Part shown: one piece after another, positions 8,014 through 17,104 of the stretch
Layout: each line of letters starts with the position of its first letter
How positions within the stretch are numbered: the stretch's first letter is position 1
Source of the DNA: an uncultured Oxalobacteraceae bacterium
GTDB lineage: Bacteria > Pseudomonadota > Gammaproteobacteria > Burkholderiales > Burkholderiaceae_D
Direction of reading: 5' to 3'
DNA length: 33,397 nucleotides
Assembly (NCBI GenBank): GCA_903893945.1
Contig: CAITOF010000100.1
Span: 1 to 33,397 of the forward strand
Made by a program: the position numbers and the translations under genes
Notes under the pieces: generated by a model
The model's database searches: none
Told to the model about the DNA's origin: nothing
What the model saw: only the letters and a program-made list of their open reading frames with translations

Positions 8014-9387
8014 TCAATTCAGCGCCGCTATGATTTTTTCCACCATGACCTGTGGCTGATAATACAGCTGATCGGGTGTCAAACCGAGTCGGACCACAAC
8101 CAGCTGCAATGACGGAACGATCGCAATGATCTGTCCGTCGTGACCCAGCAGCCAGTAAATGTCAGCGGGTAAATGATAGGGCGTATCGGCATTGGCATCG
8201 GGGCCGGTATCTTTGGCTTCAGGTCCTTCCAGCCAGAGCTGACCACGTCCATATTTTCCATGCGAAGCCGGGGCCGGACTGTGCATCATCTCCACGTAGC
8301 CTTCGGGTAACAGACGTTGGCCATTCCAGACCCCATCCTGCAGGAGGAACTGACCGAAACGGGCCCAGTCCTGGGCCGTCGCATACATATAACTGCCACC
8401 TGTTATCGTACCGCGTTCATCCGCTTCAATAAAGGCACTGCTCATACCGAGTGGTCCAAACAGGTGCGTTCTTGGAAACGACAGTGAATCGGCACCCACC
8501 GACTGCTGCCAGAGTCTGGATAAAAATACCGACGTGCCGGTGGAATAATTCCAGACACTGCCGACCGGATGCTGCAATGGCTTGTTATAGACAAAACCGG
8601 CCATGTCGGGTTCCAGATAAAGCAGACGGGTCACGTCAGACACTTCACCATACTCTTCGTTGAATTCCAGTCCGGACGACATCGCCAGCAAATCCGCCAG
8701 CCTGATTTTTTCCCTGCCGCCCGAGGTTTTGTCAGCCGGCCAGATATGATCCTGCTCCAGAGACAATTTGCCCGCGCCGACCTGCAAGCCGACTAACGCT
8801 GCGTTCACTGTCTTGGTCATGGACCAGCCAATCAGGGGGGTATCCGCACTGAAGCCGGGCGCGTAGCGCTGCGCAATCAGATGGCCATGCGAAATGACCG
8901 CGACGGCACGCACACCGGGACCGGTCAGTTCGTCTTTCTGGATGACGGCGTTAACCTTTTCATTCACGGTCATTTTTGACCCCAGTGGCCATGCCAGTTC
9001 AGGCGATGGCGCTGCCATGGGCGCCGGATTAAACTGGTATTTTCTGGCCGCTGCGATATCGCCATCCGGAACCGCAGCGCACCCGGTACCCGGCCGGTAC
9101 ACCGCCAGTCCGTTGCCGATAAAGCCGAACAGGTTGGCGTGCACCACGCCCTGCGCCTTGTCAACCTCGACCTTCATCAATTTCAAAAACGGGTTGCCGG
9201 GTGCCTGCACATCGATGTTCAGAACCTCGTCCGCATTGCGGTTGACCATAAACACATTGGTGCAGACTATCTTGGCGCTGTAGTTGGAACCGACCCGGAA
9301 TAATTCCGGTGGCACGGCATGCAGCCAGATCGCTCCGAGCACCAGAATCACTATGATCGATGCGCCGATGGTTAAACGTTTGTTCAT
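8014..9387 (-). CDS. Serine hydrolase of the class C beta-lactamase/EstB family
   Basis: 457 aa. An N-terminal membrane anchor or uncleaved signal (residues about 5-24) is followed by a roughly 110-residue lead-in domain and then the hydrolase. It carries the nucleophile motif SMTK (Ser189, Lys192), the second element NYST (Tyr281), and a C-terminal HDG motif in LLGHDGQII in place of KTG. These identify serine beta-lactamase-like enzymes, many of which are esterases or transacylases rather than antibiotic hydrolases. ATG at 9387 is chosen because the frame further upstream translates into sequence antisense to the neighbouring gene and lacks a signal. It is the third gene in the unit, 26 bp after the six-TM protein. 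Likely acts in the periplasm. Confidence 0.85.
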   Translation of the reverse strand: MNKRLTIGASIIVILVLGAIWLHAVPPELFRVGSNYSAKIVCTNVFMVNRNADEVLNIDVQAPGNPFLKLMKVEVDKAQGVVHANLFGFIGNGLAVYRPGTGCAAVPDGDIAAARKYQFNPAPMAAPSPELAWPLGSKMTVNEKVNAVIQKDELTGPGVRAVAVISHGHLIAQRYAPGFSADTPLIGWSMTKTVNAALVGLQVGAGKLSLEQDHIWPADKTSGGREKIRLADLLAMSSGLEFNEEYGEVSDVTRLLYLEPDMAGFVYNKPLQHPVGSVWNYSTGTSVFLSRLWQQSVGADSLSFPRTHLFGPLGMSSAFIEADERGTITGGSYMYATAQDWARFGQFLLQDGVWNGQRLLPEGYVEMMHSPAPASHGKYGRGQLWLEGPEAKDTGPDANADTPYHLPADIYWLLGHDGQIIAIVPSLQLVVVRLGLTPDQLYYQPQVMVEKIIAALN

Positions 9388-9413
9388 AAAGACACTCTTC
9401 AAAAGGAGGTTAG

Positions 9414-9971
9414 TCACGCGCCCCGTGGGCGGTTTTTTACAAGGAGAAACAATGACAGCGACAGTAACACATGCAATTGCTGATCGGCGTCGAGCGGGTA
9501 TATAGTCCGCCCCAGCACATTCAGCGTAAAGCAGACCAGCAGCGTCAGGCCACCCAGCATGGTCACGACCTGTCCGGACTGAATTGCTGCCACCATGATC
9601 ACCGTTGCCGACAGGGCCGGGACAAGCTGACCCCACCACGCCATATGCAGGACCTCGACCATCCACAGGCATACTCCGCTGCCGATCAGAAAAAATCGGA
9701 CAGACGCGCTGCGACGTCTGGCCAGTTCACCCTGATTCCAGCGCAGGCTGGCGGCAAACAGCGGCAACCCGGCACAGGAAGCCAGCAGGCTGACCACCCT
9801 GTGCGGACCGTCCGCGCTGGCAACACCGGAAAAAACCAGTGCGCCCAGCAGCGCCGCAATTCCTATGCTGGCCGCGCACAAGGCAATACCGGGGCGCGTG
9901 GCCAATTCGCGCCAGGCAATATAAAAGGTCAGGCCAGCCAGTAAAATTTCGGAAAGCAGATCGTAGTTCAT
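9414..9971 (-). CDS. Six-helix integral membrane protein, function unknown
   Basis: 185 residues, almost entirely hydrophobic, with about six membrane helices and a short basic tail (KNRPRGA). Its ATG overlaps the stop of the sterol-desaturase gene by 4 bp (ATGA), so the two are translationally coupled. No catalytic motif is seen. I do not recognise the family; from its position it may assist or regulate the neighbouring membrane hydroxylase, but that is only inference. Confidence 0.75.
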   Translation of the reverse strand: MNYDLLSEILLAGLTFYIAWRELATRPGIALCAASIGIAALLGALVFSGVASADGPHRVVSLLASCAGLPLFAASLRWNQGELARRRSASVRFFLIGSGVCLWMVEVLHMAWWGQLVPALSATVIMVAAIQSGQVVTMLGGLTLLVCFTLNVLGRTIYPLDADQQLHVLLSLSLFLLVKNRPRGA

Positions 9972-11185
9972 GAATTGTGCTTCAATTTTCTGGTTTCGGC
10001 CATCAGCCAGGCAGCGCTGGCAACCATGACGACAGGCACGACTCCCTTTAACACGATCGGAATGGCATCGCCAAACCAGAACGTGGCCATGGCGAATCCC
10101 AGCCCCACTGCCAGCGTGCGCACCAGTTCCAGTCCGACAGAAAACCTGCTGGTGTTCAGCAATGCTCCCAGTACCTGCATAGTGACAACAAGAAACGCGA
10201 CATACAGGGTTAGATCGGTCGCGCTTAACTGGTCACCAATGGCAATGCAATGCATGAAGAACGGCACTGACAGCACATACTGGACGACGACATACCAGCG
10301 GATCGAGGTCGGCGTTGGCCACCGGAACCGCACCATCCCGGTGGTATCAAGATGGGTCAGGCCCACCTCACTCCAGCCACCCGGCGGCGCGATCAACACG
10401 CCCAGACTGGAACGCCAGTCCGGTCTGGTACGTGCAGTCTGCCAGAGTTCGTAATAATAGTGCACCACTCCCCACAACGGATTGTAACTGTGCAGCGGTG
10501 TGCGTATGCCATACATGATTTTTTCATCGGCTCGTTCCATTTCGAAGGTGCCGAAAATCCGGTCCCAGATAATGAAAATGCCACCGTAATTTTTATCAAT
10601 GCAGTAGTCGTTTTTGCCATGGTGAACACGGTGATTGGAAGGCGTGACCAACACGCTGTCTATCCATCCAAGTCGTCCGACCAGTTCGGTATGGACCCAG
10701 TACTGGTAGAGCAGATCAATCAATCCGACACCGATGAATACGTCCGGCGGAACGCCGGCAACCGCCAGCGGCAGAAAAAACAGCCAGCCGAACAGCCAGT
10801 CGGTAGACGGCTGCCTCAGCGCGGTCGACAGATTATAGTAATCCGAAGAGTGATGCACAATGTGCGACGCCCAGAAAATGCTGACCTCATGGTACAGGCG
10901 ATGCGACCAGTAATAACAGAAATCATAGAAGACGAGTGCCAGTATCCATACAAGGAGATTATCTGCCGGGAAGGCCGTCGCTTTATAGTGCTCAAAAACC
11001 GTGACATACAGCCCGATGAAAACCATTTTGAATATCAGTCCGCTCAACTGGCTTAACACACCCTGGTGCAGGCTGGTGATCGCATCCGGTATGTCGTACA
11101 CGGCCTTACCCTGACGGTACGCGACCAGTGCTTCAAACACTATGGTTGTTAAAAAAACAGGAATTGCAAATAAAATAGGATTCAC
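9968..11185 (-). CDS. Sterol desaturase/fatty acid hydroxylase family di-iron membrane enzyme
   Basis: 405-aa polytopic membrane protein with the histidine boxes of the superfamily: HRLYH (95-99), HIVHH (108-112) and HRVHH (185-189), plus His165 in the WVHTE helix. These bind two irons for O2-dependent hydroxylation or desaturation of lipids. The long form with a C-terminal multi-helix region after the catalytic domain recalls alkylglycerol monooxygenase-like (TMEM195-like) bacterial proteins. The segment NYGGIFIIWDRIFGTFE is also typical of that group. It is the first gene of the four-gene unit, so it probably sets the theme of modified lipid or ether-lipid turnover. The actual substrate is unknown. 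Confidence 0.88.
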   Translation of the reverse strand: MNPILFAIPVFLTTIVFEALVAYRQGKAVYDIPDAITSLHQGVLSQLSGLIFKMVFIGLYVTVFEHYKATAFPADNLLVWILALVFYDFCYYWSHRLYHEVSIFWASHIVHHSSDYYNLSTALRQPSTDWLFGWLFFLPLAVAGVPPDVFIGVGLIDLLYQYWVHTELVGRLGWIDSVLVTPSNHRVHHGKNDYCIDKNYGGIFIIWDRIFGTFEMERADEKIMYGIRTPLHSYNPLWGVVHYYYELWQTARTRPDWRSSLGVLIAPPGGWSEVGLTHLDTTGMVRFRWPTPTSIRWYVVVQYVLSVPFFMHCIAIGDQLSATDLTLYVAFLVVTMQVLGALLNTSRFSVGLELVRTLAVGLGFAMATFWFGDAIPIVLKGVVPVVMVASAAWLMAETRKLKHNS

Positions 11186-11347
11186 GCTGGATTGCTTTCG
11201 AGTCGGGGAATCAGAGCAATTGAATGGATAATTAAGGCTATAATAATTCTAATTGGCAAGTTTATAGCGTTTTAAAAATATTTCGTCAACTTGTGTCGGC
11301 CGAAATGATGTATTTCAATCCGATGAAACTATCTGTTCATCCAACTT

Positions 11348-12514
11348 ATGCGCAAAATTAACAGGCTGTTAAAGACCGTTCTGCTGGTTGCGTTGGCCGC
11401 GCTGGCGCTCCTGCTGGCGGGTCAGCAAATCTGGTCCCGCCAGGATCGCGCCGGTCTGGTCGCCGTGCCGTTCGATGCGAAACTGGCCGATATCCAGTCG
11501 CATGGAACGAATACCGGCAAGGGTAACCTGCTGGGCATTCAGCCCTGGCTGACCGCCAGTGACTATACGAATCCGGCCACGCTGGGCGCCAAATTCGCCG
11601 GCTATTTGACAGCGGCACGGGAACACGGCTGGCTGTCTGAAAAAACCGTGGTGGTCTTTCCTGAATACACGGGAACCTGGCTGGTGGCCTCCGGTGAGAA
11701 AACCAGCATTTATGCAGAGTCCAGGTCGGACGACGCGATGAACACCGTGGCACTGACCCACTTTCCCGAATTTGCTTACCGCTTTCTGACCGCGCCCGCT
11801 GTGCAAGACAGGGCCAAGTGGGCATTGTTTACCGTCAAGGCCGGACAGGCCGCCAAAGATTACCAGGCCGTATTCAGCCACCTGTCGCAGCAATTTGGTG
11901 TCAGCATCGTGGCCGGCTCGATCCTGTTACCGGAGCCCGCCCTGGTCAACGGACAACTGGTGGTCAATCCCGGCAAGCGGTTATTCAACGTATCGGCCGT
12001 GTTTGGTGCCGACGGTCATATTATTGCGCCGCTGGTCGTCAAGGTTTTCCCGATACAGGACGAACTCGAATTTATCGGCACCGGTAACACTGCGTCGCTG
12101 CCGGTGTTTGATACCCCGGCAGGAAAACTGGGAGTCCTGATCTGCGCCGATGCCTGGTATCCGGACAATTACGTGGCGCTGAAGAAATCAGGTGCTGATA
12201 TGGTGGCGGTACCTTCATTCAGTGCGCATGATCATGTCTGGTCGACCGTCTGGGGCGGCTATAACGGTGGCGCAGCACCGGCGGACGTAAGCGCTGACGA
12301 TATCGGCCATATCACCGAGGGTGACGCATGGATGAAGTACGCCCTTCCACGACGGACGCAGGCAGCCGGAATCAGGGCCGGCATGAATGTTTTTTTACGT
12401 GGTGATCTGTGGGATCTGGGTTCGGACGGCGCGACCATTCGGGTTTCGGGCGCTGAGAGCGGCAAGGAACCTGTCGTGCAGGGGGCCACACTGAGCAATC
12501 TCTGGTTGAATTAA
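11348..12514 (+). CDS. Membrane-anchored nitrilase-superfamily carbon-nitrogen hydrolase
   Basis: 388 aa with a single N-terminal membrane helix (about residues 9-27), so the enzyme probably faces the periplasm. The three nitrilase catalytic residues are all present: Glu106 in VVFPEYTG, Lys232 in VVKVFPIQDE and Cys266 in GVLICADAW. The superfamily hydrolyses or transfers acyl groups at C-N bonds (amidases, nitrilases, apolipoprotein N-acyltransferase). It is not Lnt, because the multi-helix N-terminal domain is absent. It is divergent from the lipid-like operon (162 bp apart) and is followed by a strong terminator. Substrate unknown. Confidence 0.87.
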   Translation: MRKINRLLKTVLLVALAALALLLAGQQIWSRQDRAGLVAVPFDAKLADIQSHGTNTGKGNLLGIQPWLTASDYTNPATLGAKFAGYLTAAREHGWLSEKTVVVFPEYTGTWLVASGEKTSIYAESRSDDAMNTVALTHFPEFAYRFLTAPAVQDRAKWALFTVKAGQAAKDYQAVFSHLSQQFGVSIVAGSILLPEPALVNGQLVVNPGKRLFNVSAVFGADGHIIAPLVVKVFPIQDELEFIGTGNTASLPVFDTPAGKLGVLICADAWYPDNYVALKKSGADMVAVPSFSAHDHVWSTVWGGYNGGAAPADVSADDIGHITEGDAWMKYALPRRTQAAGIRAGMNVFLRGDLWDLGSDGATIRVSGAESGKEPVVQGATLSNLWLN

Positions 12515-12528
12515 TCGGTTGGCCGCAT

Positions 12529-12568
12529 AAAAAAACGGGCAGCACAACTCGTGCTTGCCCGTTTTTTT
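12529..12568. terminator. Bidirectional Rho-independent terminator
   Basis: ACGGGCAGCAC and GTGCTTGCCCGT pair around AACTC, flanked by an A run on one side and a T7 run on the other. It separates the nitrilase gene (plus) from the end of the TonB receptor gene (minus) and can serve both. Confidence 0.9.
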
Positions 12569-12598
12569 GCTGGCTCACCAGCAACTCAATGCATCCCG

Positions 12599-15064
12599 TT
12601 ACATGCTGGCTGTGAATTCAACACCAAAATAACGTGGCGGTGTAATGGTCGCATACGGAACACCGTACGATGTCAGCTGACCGCCAAGGTACTGCACATA
12701 GCGCTGATTGAAGACGTTATTGACAAGCAGCGCAACGCCGAACTGATGCGACTCATTCTGCCATCCGAGCCGGGTATCAAACTTGTTGGTGGCCGAACCC
12801 GTGTGGATATTCGGTGCATCAAGACAGGACAACATGGGGTCATCACTGCAGCGTCGGACCTCGGACGTGTGAGTACCCTGGAAGGTCCACTCGGCGTGTC
12901 CGCTTAACAGTTCCCATTTCAGATTCATCCCTGCCATACCGGTAAAGTAGGGTGTGCCGACCGGTTGCCCGGCCAGGTTGGTGGATCCACCTGCGGTGCC
13001 CTCTTCACTGTATTTTGTGAATGTGGCGTCAATGAATTCGAATCCGGTAAACAGGGTAAGATTTTTCACCGGTTTAATCCTGCCGTCGAGGTCCCATCCG
13101 TAGGCCTTCTGGTCGCTGGTGGTGACGTTATAGGTCGGAATTTCACCCGGATTACCCTGCAGGGTAATATTCTGCAGATTGTTAAACCGGTATGCAAACA
13201 ACGACGAATTCAGCGACGCGTTCAGATTCGGTAACGCCATCTTGATACCGGTTTCCAGATTGGTCATTTTTTCAGGCGAAAAACTCGGATCCCTCAGGCT
13301 GGCGATCGGCGAGGTCGGCACGGGTGGCGTGAATACATTGAATCCGCCCGCCTGGTAGCCCTGGGAGAGCGACGCAAACACCATGGTATCTTTATCGTAT
13401 TTATGATCCAGCACCAGCCGCGGACTCAGGTTGGTCCAGGTCTTTGAACTGCTGATCGGTGTCGCCGACGTCAGCGACGCGGTATAGAACGCCACATTGG
13501 CCGGAATTAATGCGGCAAACTGGGGTGCATAAGCATTCAGGGTCTGGTCAAGCTGGGTTGACACACGCGGTGGTGTAAACCAGGTCATGGTTTTTTCATC
13601 TTCAGACCAGCGCAGACCAAAGGTCAGATTGGACTTCGGGTCAAGGTGCCAGATCGTATCGCCATACACGGACCACGATTTGGTGTCGGTATGGCTGTAT
13701 TCATTTTCCGCCCAGGGCATGAACTTCGAACTGCTGATACCTGGAACACCACCCAGTCCCAGCTGACCGAAAATGTAGGCGAAGGTATACAGGCCTGCCT
13801 GAGGGTCAGCAAAACCGTTCGGATAGGCAGGGCTGACCCCTGGCGCACCGGATATGGTGTCGAGCGTGCCGGTCGTCGTGTTGGCCGCACTGATCTGCTG
13901 CTCCTGATTGCTGTAATAACTGATACCGCTGATCCAGTCCATTGATTCATTTTTACCGGACAGCTTGAATTCCTGCTGTATGCTGTGCGATTTCTTGGCA
14001 TCGAGTGTGAAAATATCGGTGTAGGGGTTGTTCGTTCCGGTATTGTCCGTCGCATCCCAGGTTTCGAAAATCCGGTAGCCGGTGGTCGAATTCAATGTCA
14101 TGTTACCGATCGGTGCTTCAGCGCGTAATGTAATGCCGTCAAATTTGCGTGATTCGGAGCCTGGATTCGAATCAACCAGAGGCGTATTCAAGGGGTTGGA
14201 AAACGTGGCTATATACGCCGGTGTGTACCCGACTGACGGATTGAACCCGCCGAACGGTAACGCCAGATTCGGGTTATTCACAACGCCAAATGCAGGACGG
14301 CCGTCCTGATTCATCTCTTCGTGTTCCCAGCCGAGATTGAGTTTAACGCCAGCGATCGTATCCTTAAAGGACAGTCGGGTGGCCCAGTCATCGTTCCCCC
14401 CCATATACTGGTCAGTCGTTACATCCTTGACCCAGCCACGACTGCCGTCACGCGCAAATACAAATCGCACCGCTGCCGTGTCAGTCAGTGGCGCATTCAG
14501 CATCAGGTCTGCCTTGTGCGTACCGAATGCGCCCGAAGTCACATGCAGCAGGGCATCGACATCCTGTGTCGGTTCGTTGGTCACAATCGAGATCGCGCCC
14601 GCCGCACTGTTGCGTCCGAACAGTGTACCCTGAGGTCCTTTAATCACTTCAATACGCTGCACGTCAATGAAATTCATCATGGCACCACCGGTTTTTCCGG
14701 TGTAGACGCCATCTTCGTAAATACCCACCGGCGAGTCGGTACCAATACCGAAATCACCACCGCCCTGAACACCACGTATGGAAAATACCGGCTCAGTCGG
14801 CTCCGTGTTATCCGCGGTAAATCCGGGTATGTAGCCATTTAATTGGGAGAGATCCTTTGCACCCAGTGTTTCGATATCTTTGGCAGTCACCACCTGAATG
14901 GCAAGCGGCACATCACTCAACTGCTGATGGCGGCTCTGTGCAGTGACTTCAACGACAATCACATCATCATCGGCGGCCAGTACCGGTGCGGCAAAAATAG
15001 CCGCGCTGCCTGCGAAGGCCATGGCAAGGCTGTGTGCCAATATCGTAGGTTTCGTTTTTCTCAT
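12599..15064 (-). CDS. TonB-dependent outer-membrane receptor (copy 1)
   Basis: 821-aa outer-membrane protein. A signal peptide ends at about residue 30 (APVLAADDD), a TonB-box-like DVIVVEVTAQ follows, then a plug domain with FSIRGVQGGG and the family signature VQRIEVIKGPQGTLFGRNSA. The rest is a 22-strand barrel with alternating pattern and the RYFGVEFTASM terminus. It lacks the usual terminal phenylalanine. Such receptors import large or scarce substrates using TonB energy; here the ligand cannot be read from sequence. A GGAG site sits 7 bp before ATG. It is divergent from the amine dehydrogenase cluster (273-bp shared region), so a related substrate is possible but unproven. Confidence 0.93.
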   Translation of the reverse strand: MRKTKPTILAHSLAMAFAGSAAIFAAPVLAADDDVIVVEVTAQSRHQQLSDVPLAIQVVTAKDIETLGAKDLSQLNGYIPGFTADNTEPTEPVFSIRGVQGGGDFGIGTDSPVGIYEDGVYTGKTGGAMMNFIDVQRIEVIKGPQGTLFGRNSAAGAISIVTNEPTQDVDALLHVTSGAFGTHKADLMLNAPLTDTAAVRFVFARDGSRGWVKDVTTDQYMGGNDDWATRLSFKDTIAGVKLNLGWEHEEMNQDGRPAFGVVNNPNLALPFGGFNPSVGYTPAYIATFSNPLNTPLVDSNPGSESRKFDGITLRAEAPIGNMTLNSTTGYRIFETWDATDNTGTNNPYTDIFTLDAKKSHSIQQEFKLSGKNESMDWISGISYYSNQEQQISAANTTTGTLDTISGAPGVSPAYPNGFADPQAGLYTFAYIFGQLGLGGVPGISSSKFMPWAENEYSHTDTKSWSVYGDTIWHLDPKSNLTFGLRWSEDEKTMTWFTPPRVSTQLDQTLNAYAPQFAALIPANVAFYTASLTSATPISSSKTWTNLSPRLVLDHKYDKDTMVFASLSQGYQAGGFNVFTPPVPTSPIASLRDPSFSPEKMTNLETGIKMALPNLNASLNSSLFAYRFNNLQNITLQGNPGEIPTYNVTTSDQKAYGWDLDGRIKPVKNLTLFTGFEFIDATFTKYSEEGTAGGSTNLAGQPVGTPYFTGMAGMNLKWELLSGHAEWTFQGTHTSEVRRCSDDPMLSCLDAPNIHTGSATNKFDTRLGWQNESHQFGVALLVNNVFNQRYVQYLGGQLTSYGVPYATITPPRYFGVEFTASM

Positions 15065-15118
15065 GCTTTCTCCGTAATTTTGATTTTATAGTTGCTCAAG
15101 TCGTTGGATCGACGCATT

Positions 15119-15147
15119 AGTATCAATTGAAGTCTAAAATATTTCAA
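15119..15147 (-). promoter_or_regulatory. Possible promoter for TonB receptor 1
   Basis: On the minus strand TTGAAA (15147-15142) and GATACT (15124-15119) are 17 bp apart, placing the start point about 50 bp before the ATG at 15064. The surrounding region is strongly AT-rich. Tentative. Confidence 0.4.
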
Positions 15148-15337
15148 ATTAGAAATTAAAAATACAACTATATATACCACAAATAGAGGGTTTATTCTAA
15201 TATTAAGCGGGGGTTGGCTTGATTTTGCAAATGGCCTGCTATACGCTCAATCACTAAAAACTGCGCGCACGACACGGTTCTGCACAAAATTATTATTTTC
15301 TTAATGTGTTTGTTGCGCGAACAAATCAGGGAATTGA

Positions 15338-16546
15338 ATGCATAAATTTCTATTCTGCGGGCTTCTGATTGCCGTTTCTGTCCTGCCCGCACAGGCGGAA
15401 ATTCAACCCGAACAGGCGCGTGCCGAAGTACTTGCCAACCACCAGGGTAAACAATGGTTTTGGGTATGGGGAAACCGTGCTCCTGCGCAAATCGATGGCA
15501 GGGCCTTTCTGTTCAATTCCGACGGCAGGCAGTTGGGCCAACTGAACACCGGCTTCTGGCCTAACAGTCTGCTTCCTTCCGAAAAACGCAACGAACTGTT
15601 TTCCGTTGAAACCTACTTCACGCGCGGCTTGCGCGGCGACCGGACCGATGTCGTGACGGTCTACGACCCGAACACGCTGACCGCCAAACGTGAGATCAGG
15701 ATTCCACCCAAACGCATGAATTCCCTGAGCAATACCGGCCTGGCCGTCATGTCAGACGATGACCGGTTTCTGCTGGTACTGAATTACACGCCGGCCCAGT
15801 CTGTGTCGATTGTCGACCTCGACACCAGCCAATTTGTCACGGAAGTCGATACACCCGGATGCGCTGCGCTCTATCCGGCAGGGACGCGCGATTTCTATTC
15901 GATCTGCGGCAATGGGGGCTTCCTGCATCTGCGTCTGGATGACAGCGGCAAACCGGTGCTGCGCGAACGAATTGCACCGGTATTCGACGTCGCCCATGAC
16001 CACCTGACGACCTCAGCGTCACGCTCCGGCAATACCTGGTATTTTGTCTCCATCAAAAGCAATGCGTACGCCATAGAGATGACGCCGTCCGGACTCCGGC
16101 TTGCCGGGAAATGGCCGCTGGTCAGCGACAGGGAACGCGACAGTAACTGGCGCATCAGCGGCGTTCAGCACACGGCAATACACAAAAGTGACGGACAATT
16201 TTATGTGCTGATGCACCAGGGCGCGCCGGAGACCAGCGAAGAGCCCGGCACAGAAGCCTGGGTATTTGATGTCAGGACACATCAGCGCACCGCGCGCATT
16301 GAACTCAAAGAGCTGAGTCTGGGCATTGGTGTCACGCAGGGCGACAAACCGTTACTGTACAGCGTTGATTTCTTTGTTCCCATGCCCTATCTGGCCATGC
16401 TCTGGGTATTTCTCACCCAGGGTCAGGACGGTATCATGAAGGTACTGCAGAACTGCATCACGATTTACGACGTCGGATCGGGCAAGCTGTTGCACCGGAT
16501 TGAAGGATTACCGACCGGTTACCTGAATATGGTTTTACCGTGGTAG
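15338..16546 (+). CDS. aauB: Aromatic amine dehydrogenase (MauB/AauB-type) large subunit
   Basis: 402 aa with a cleavable signal peptide (cut near PAQA-EI). The mature part shows the repeating beta-propeller pattern of the large subunit of TTQ amine dehydrogenases, with segments such as FSVETYFTRGLRGDRTDVV, DVAHDHLTTSA and a C-terminal ITIYDVGSGKLLHRI. In the periplasm two large and two small subunits oxidise primary amines to aldehydes and ammonia. The aromatic-amine (aau) rather than methylamine (mau) label rests on cluster order B-E-D-A followed directly by a monoheme cytochrome, and on the absence of mauF, mauC, mauJ and mauG. Substrate preference is therefore inferred. First gene of the unit, 12 bp before the MauE-like gene. 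Confidence 0.85.
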   Translation: MHKFLFCGLLIAVSVLPAQAEIQPEQARAEVLANHQGKQWFWVWGNRAPAQIDGRAFLFNSDGRQLGQLNTGFWPNSLLPSEKRNELFSVETYFTRGLRGDRTDVVTVYDPNTLTAKREIRIPPKRMNSLSNTGLAVMSDDDRFLLVLNYTPAQSVSIVDLDTSQFVTEVDTPGCAALYPAGTRDFYSICGNGGFLHLRLDDSGKPVLRERIAPVFDVAHDHLTTSASRSGNTWYFVSIKSNAYAIEMTPSGLRLAGKWPLVSDRERDSNWRISGVQHTAIHKSDGQFYVLMHQGAPETSEEPGTEAWVFDVRTHQRTARIELKELSLGIGVTQGDKPLLYSVDFFVPMPYLAMLWVFLTQGQDGIMKVLQNCITIYDVGSGKLLHRIEGLPTGYLNMVLPW

Positions 16547-16558
16547 AGGACACGCCCC

Positions 16559-17104
16559 ATGCAGCTTCTGACTGATCCATTTATCGTTGTTCCATCGGCG
16601 CTCGGACTGGCAATTCTGCTGGCGGGCACGGCGCTGCACAAATTGCGCCTGCCTGATGATTTCGGCCGGGTACTGGTCAGCTACGATGTATTTCCCGGGT
16701 TCCTTGTAACACCATTAAAACGACTGGTTCCGGTCAGTGAACTGCTGCTCGCCCTGGCGCTGTTCATCCCGGCGACCCATCAGCTGGCTGCGCTGCTGAT
16801 TACCGGACTGTTGTTGTCGTATGCGGGCGTGATGGCGCGGACCTTGTCAAGCGGCAAACAGGTGGCCGATTGCGGCTGCAGTGTCGGCTCAACCCGACAC
16901 CAGGTCAGCCCGATGCTGGTGTGGCGCAACCTGATACTGGCACTGATTGCCCTCAATCTGGCCCGGTCGTCTGCCCTACGCCCCCTGGGCTATGCCGACG
17001 TCGCCGCCATCGGTTTGCTGACGCTGATCGGCTGCACGTTTTACGGTCTGGTCAACAGTCTGATTGGCACCCATCTCTCATCACAGGATTTATTCCATGA
17101 CTGA
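16559..17104 (+). CDS. aauE: MauE/AauE-like membrane protein for light-chain maturation
   Basis: 181-aa inner-membrane protein with four to five helices, beginning with the MauE/DoxX-type pattern LLAGTALHKLRLPDDF. It contains a paired cysteine motif ADCGCS (Cys105, Cys107). MauE proteins are required for stable light chain and are thought to help move reducing power or form disulfides in the periplasm together with MauD. GAGG precedes ATG at 16559. The stop overlaps the MauD-like start by 8 bp, showing tight coupling. Confidence 0.85.
   Translation: MQLLTDPFIVVPSALGLAILLAGTALHKLRLPDDFGRVLVSYDVFPGFLVTPLKRLVPVSELLLALALFIPATHQLAALLITGLLLSYAGVMARTLSSGKQVADCGCSVGSTRHQVSPMLVWRNLILALIALNLARSSALRPLGYADVAAIGLLTLIGCTFYGLVNSLIGTHLSSQDLFHD

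Noticed and set aside
8014..9672. Longer 552-aa form of the serine hydrolase
   Set aside because: The extra 95 residues are the antisense-side frame of the six-TM protein gene and hide the natural signal-anchor that begins at 9387.
10352..11056. 234-codon plus-strand open frame
   Set aside because: It is antisense to the sterol desaturase family gene, which has all its histidine boxes; its translation has no recognisable protein pattern.
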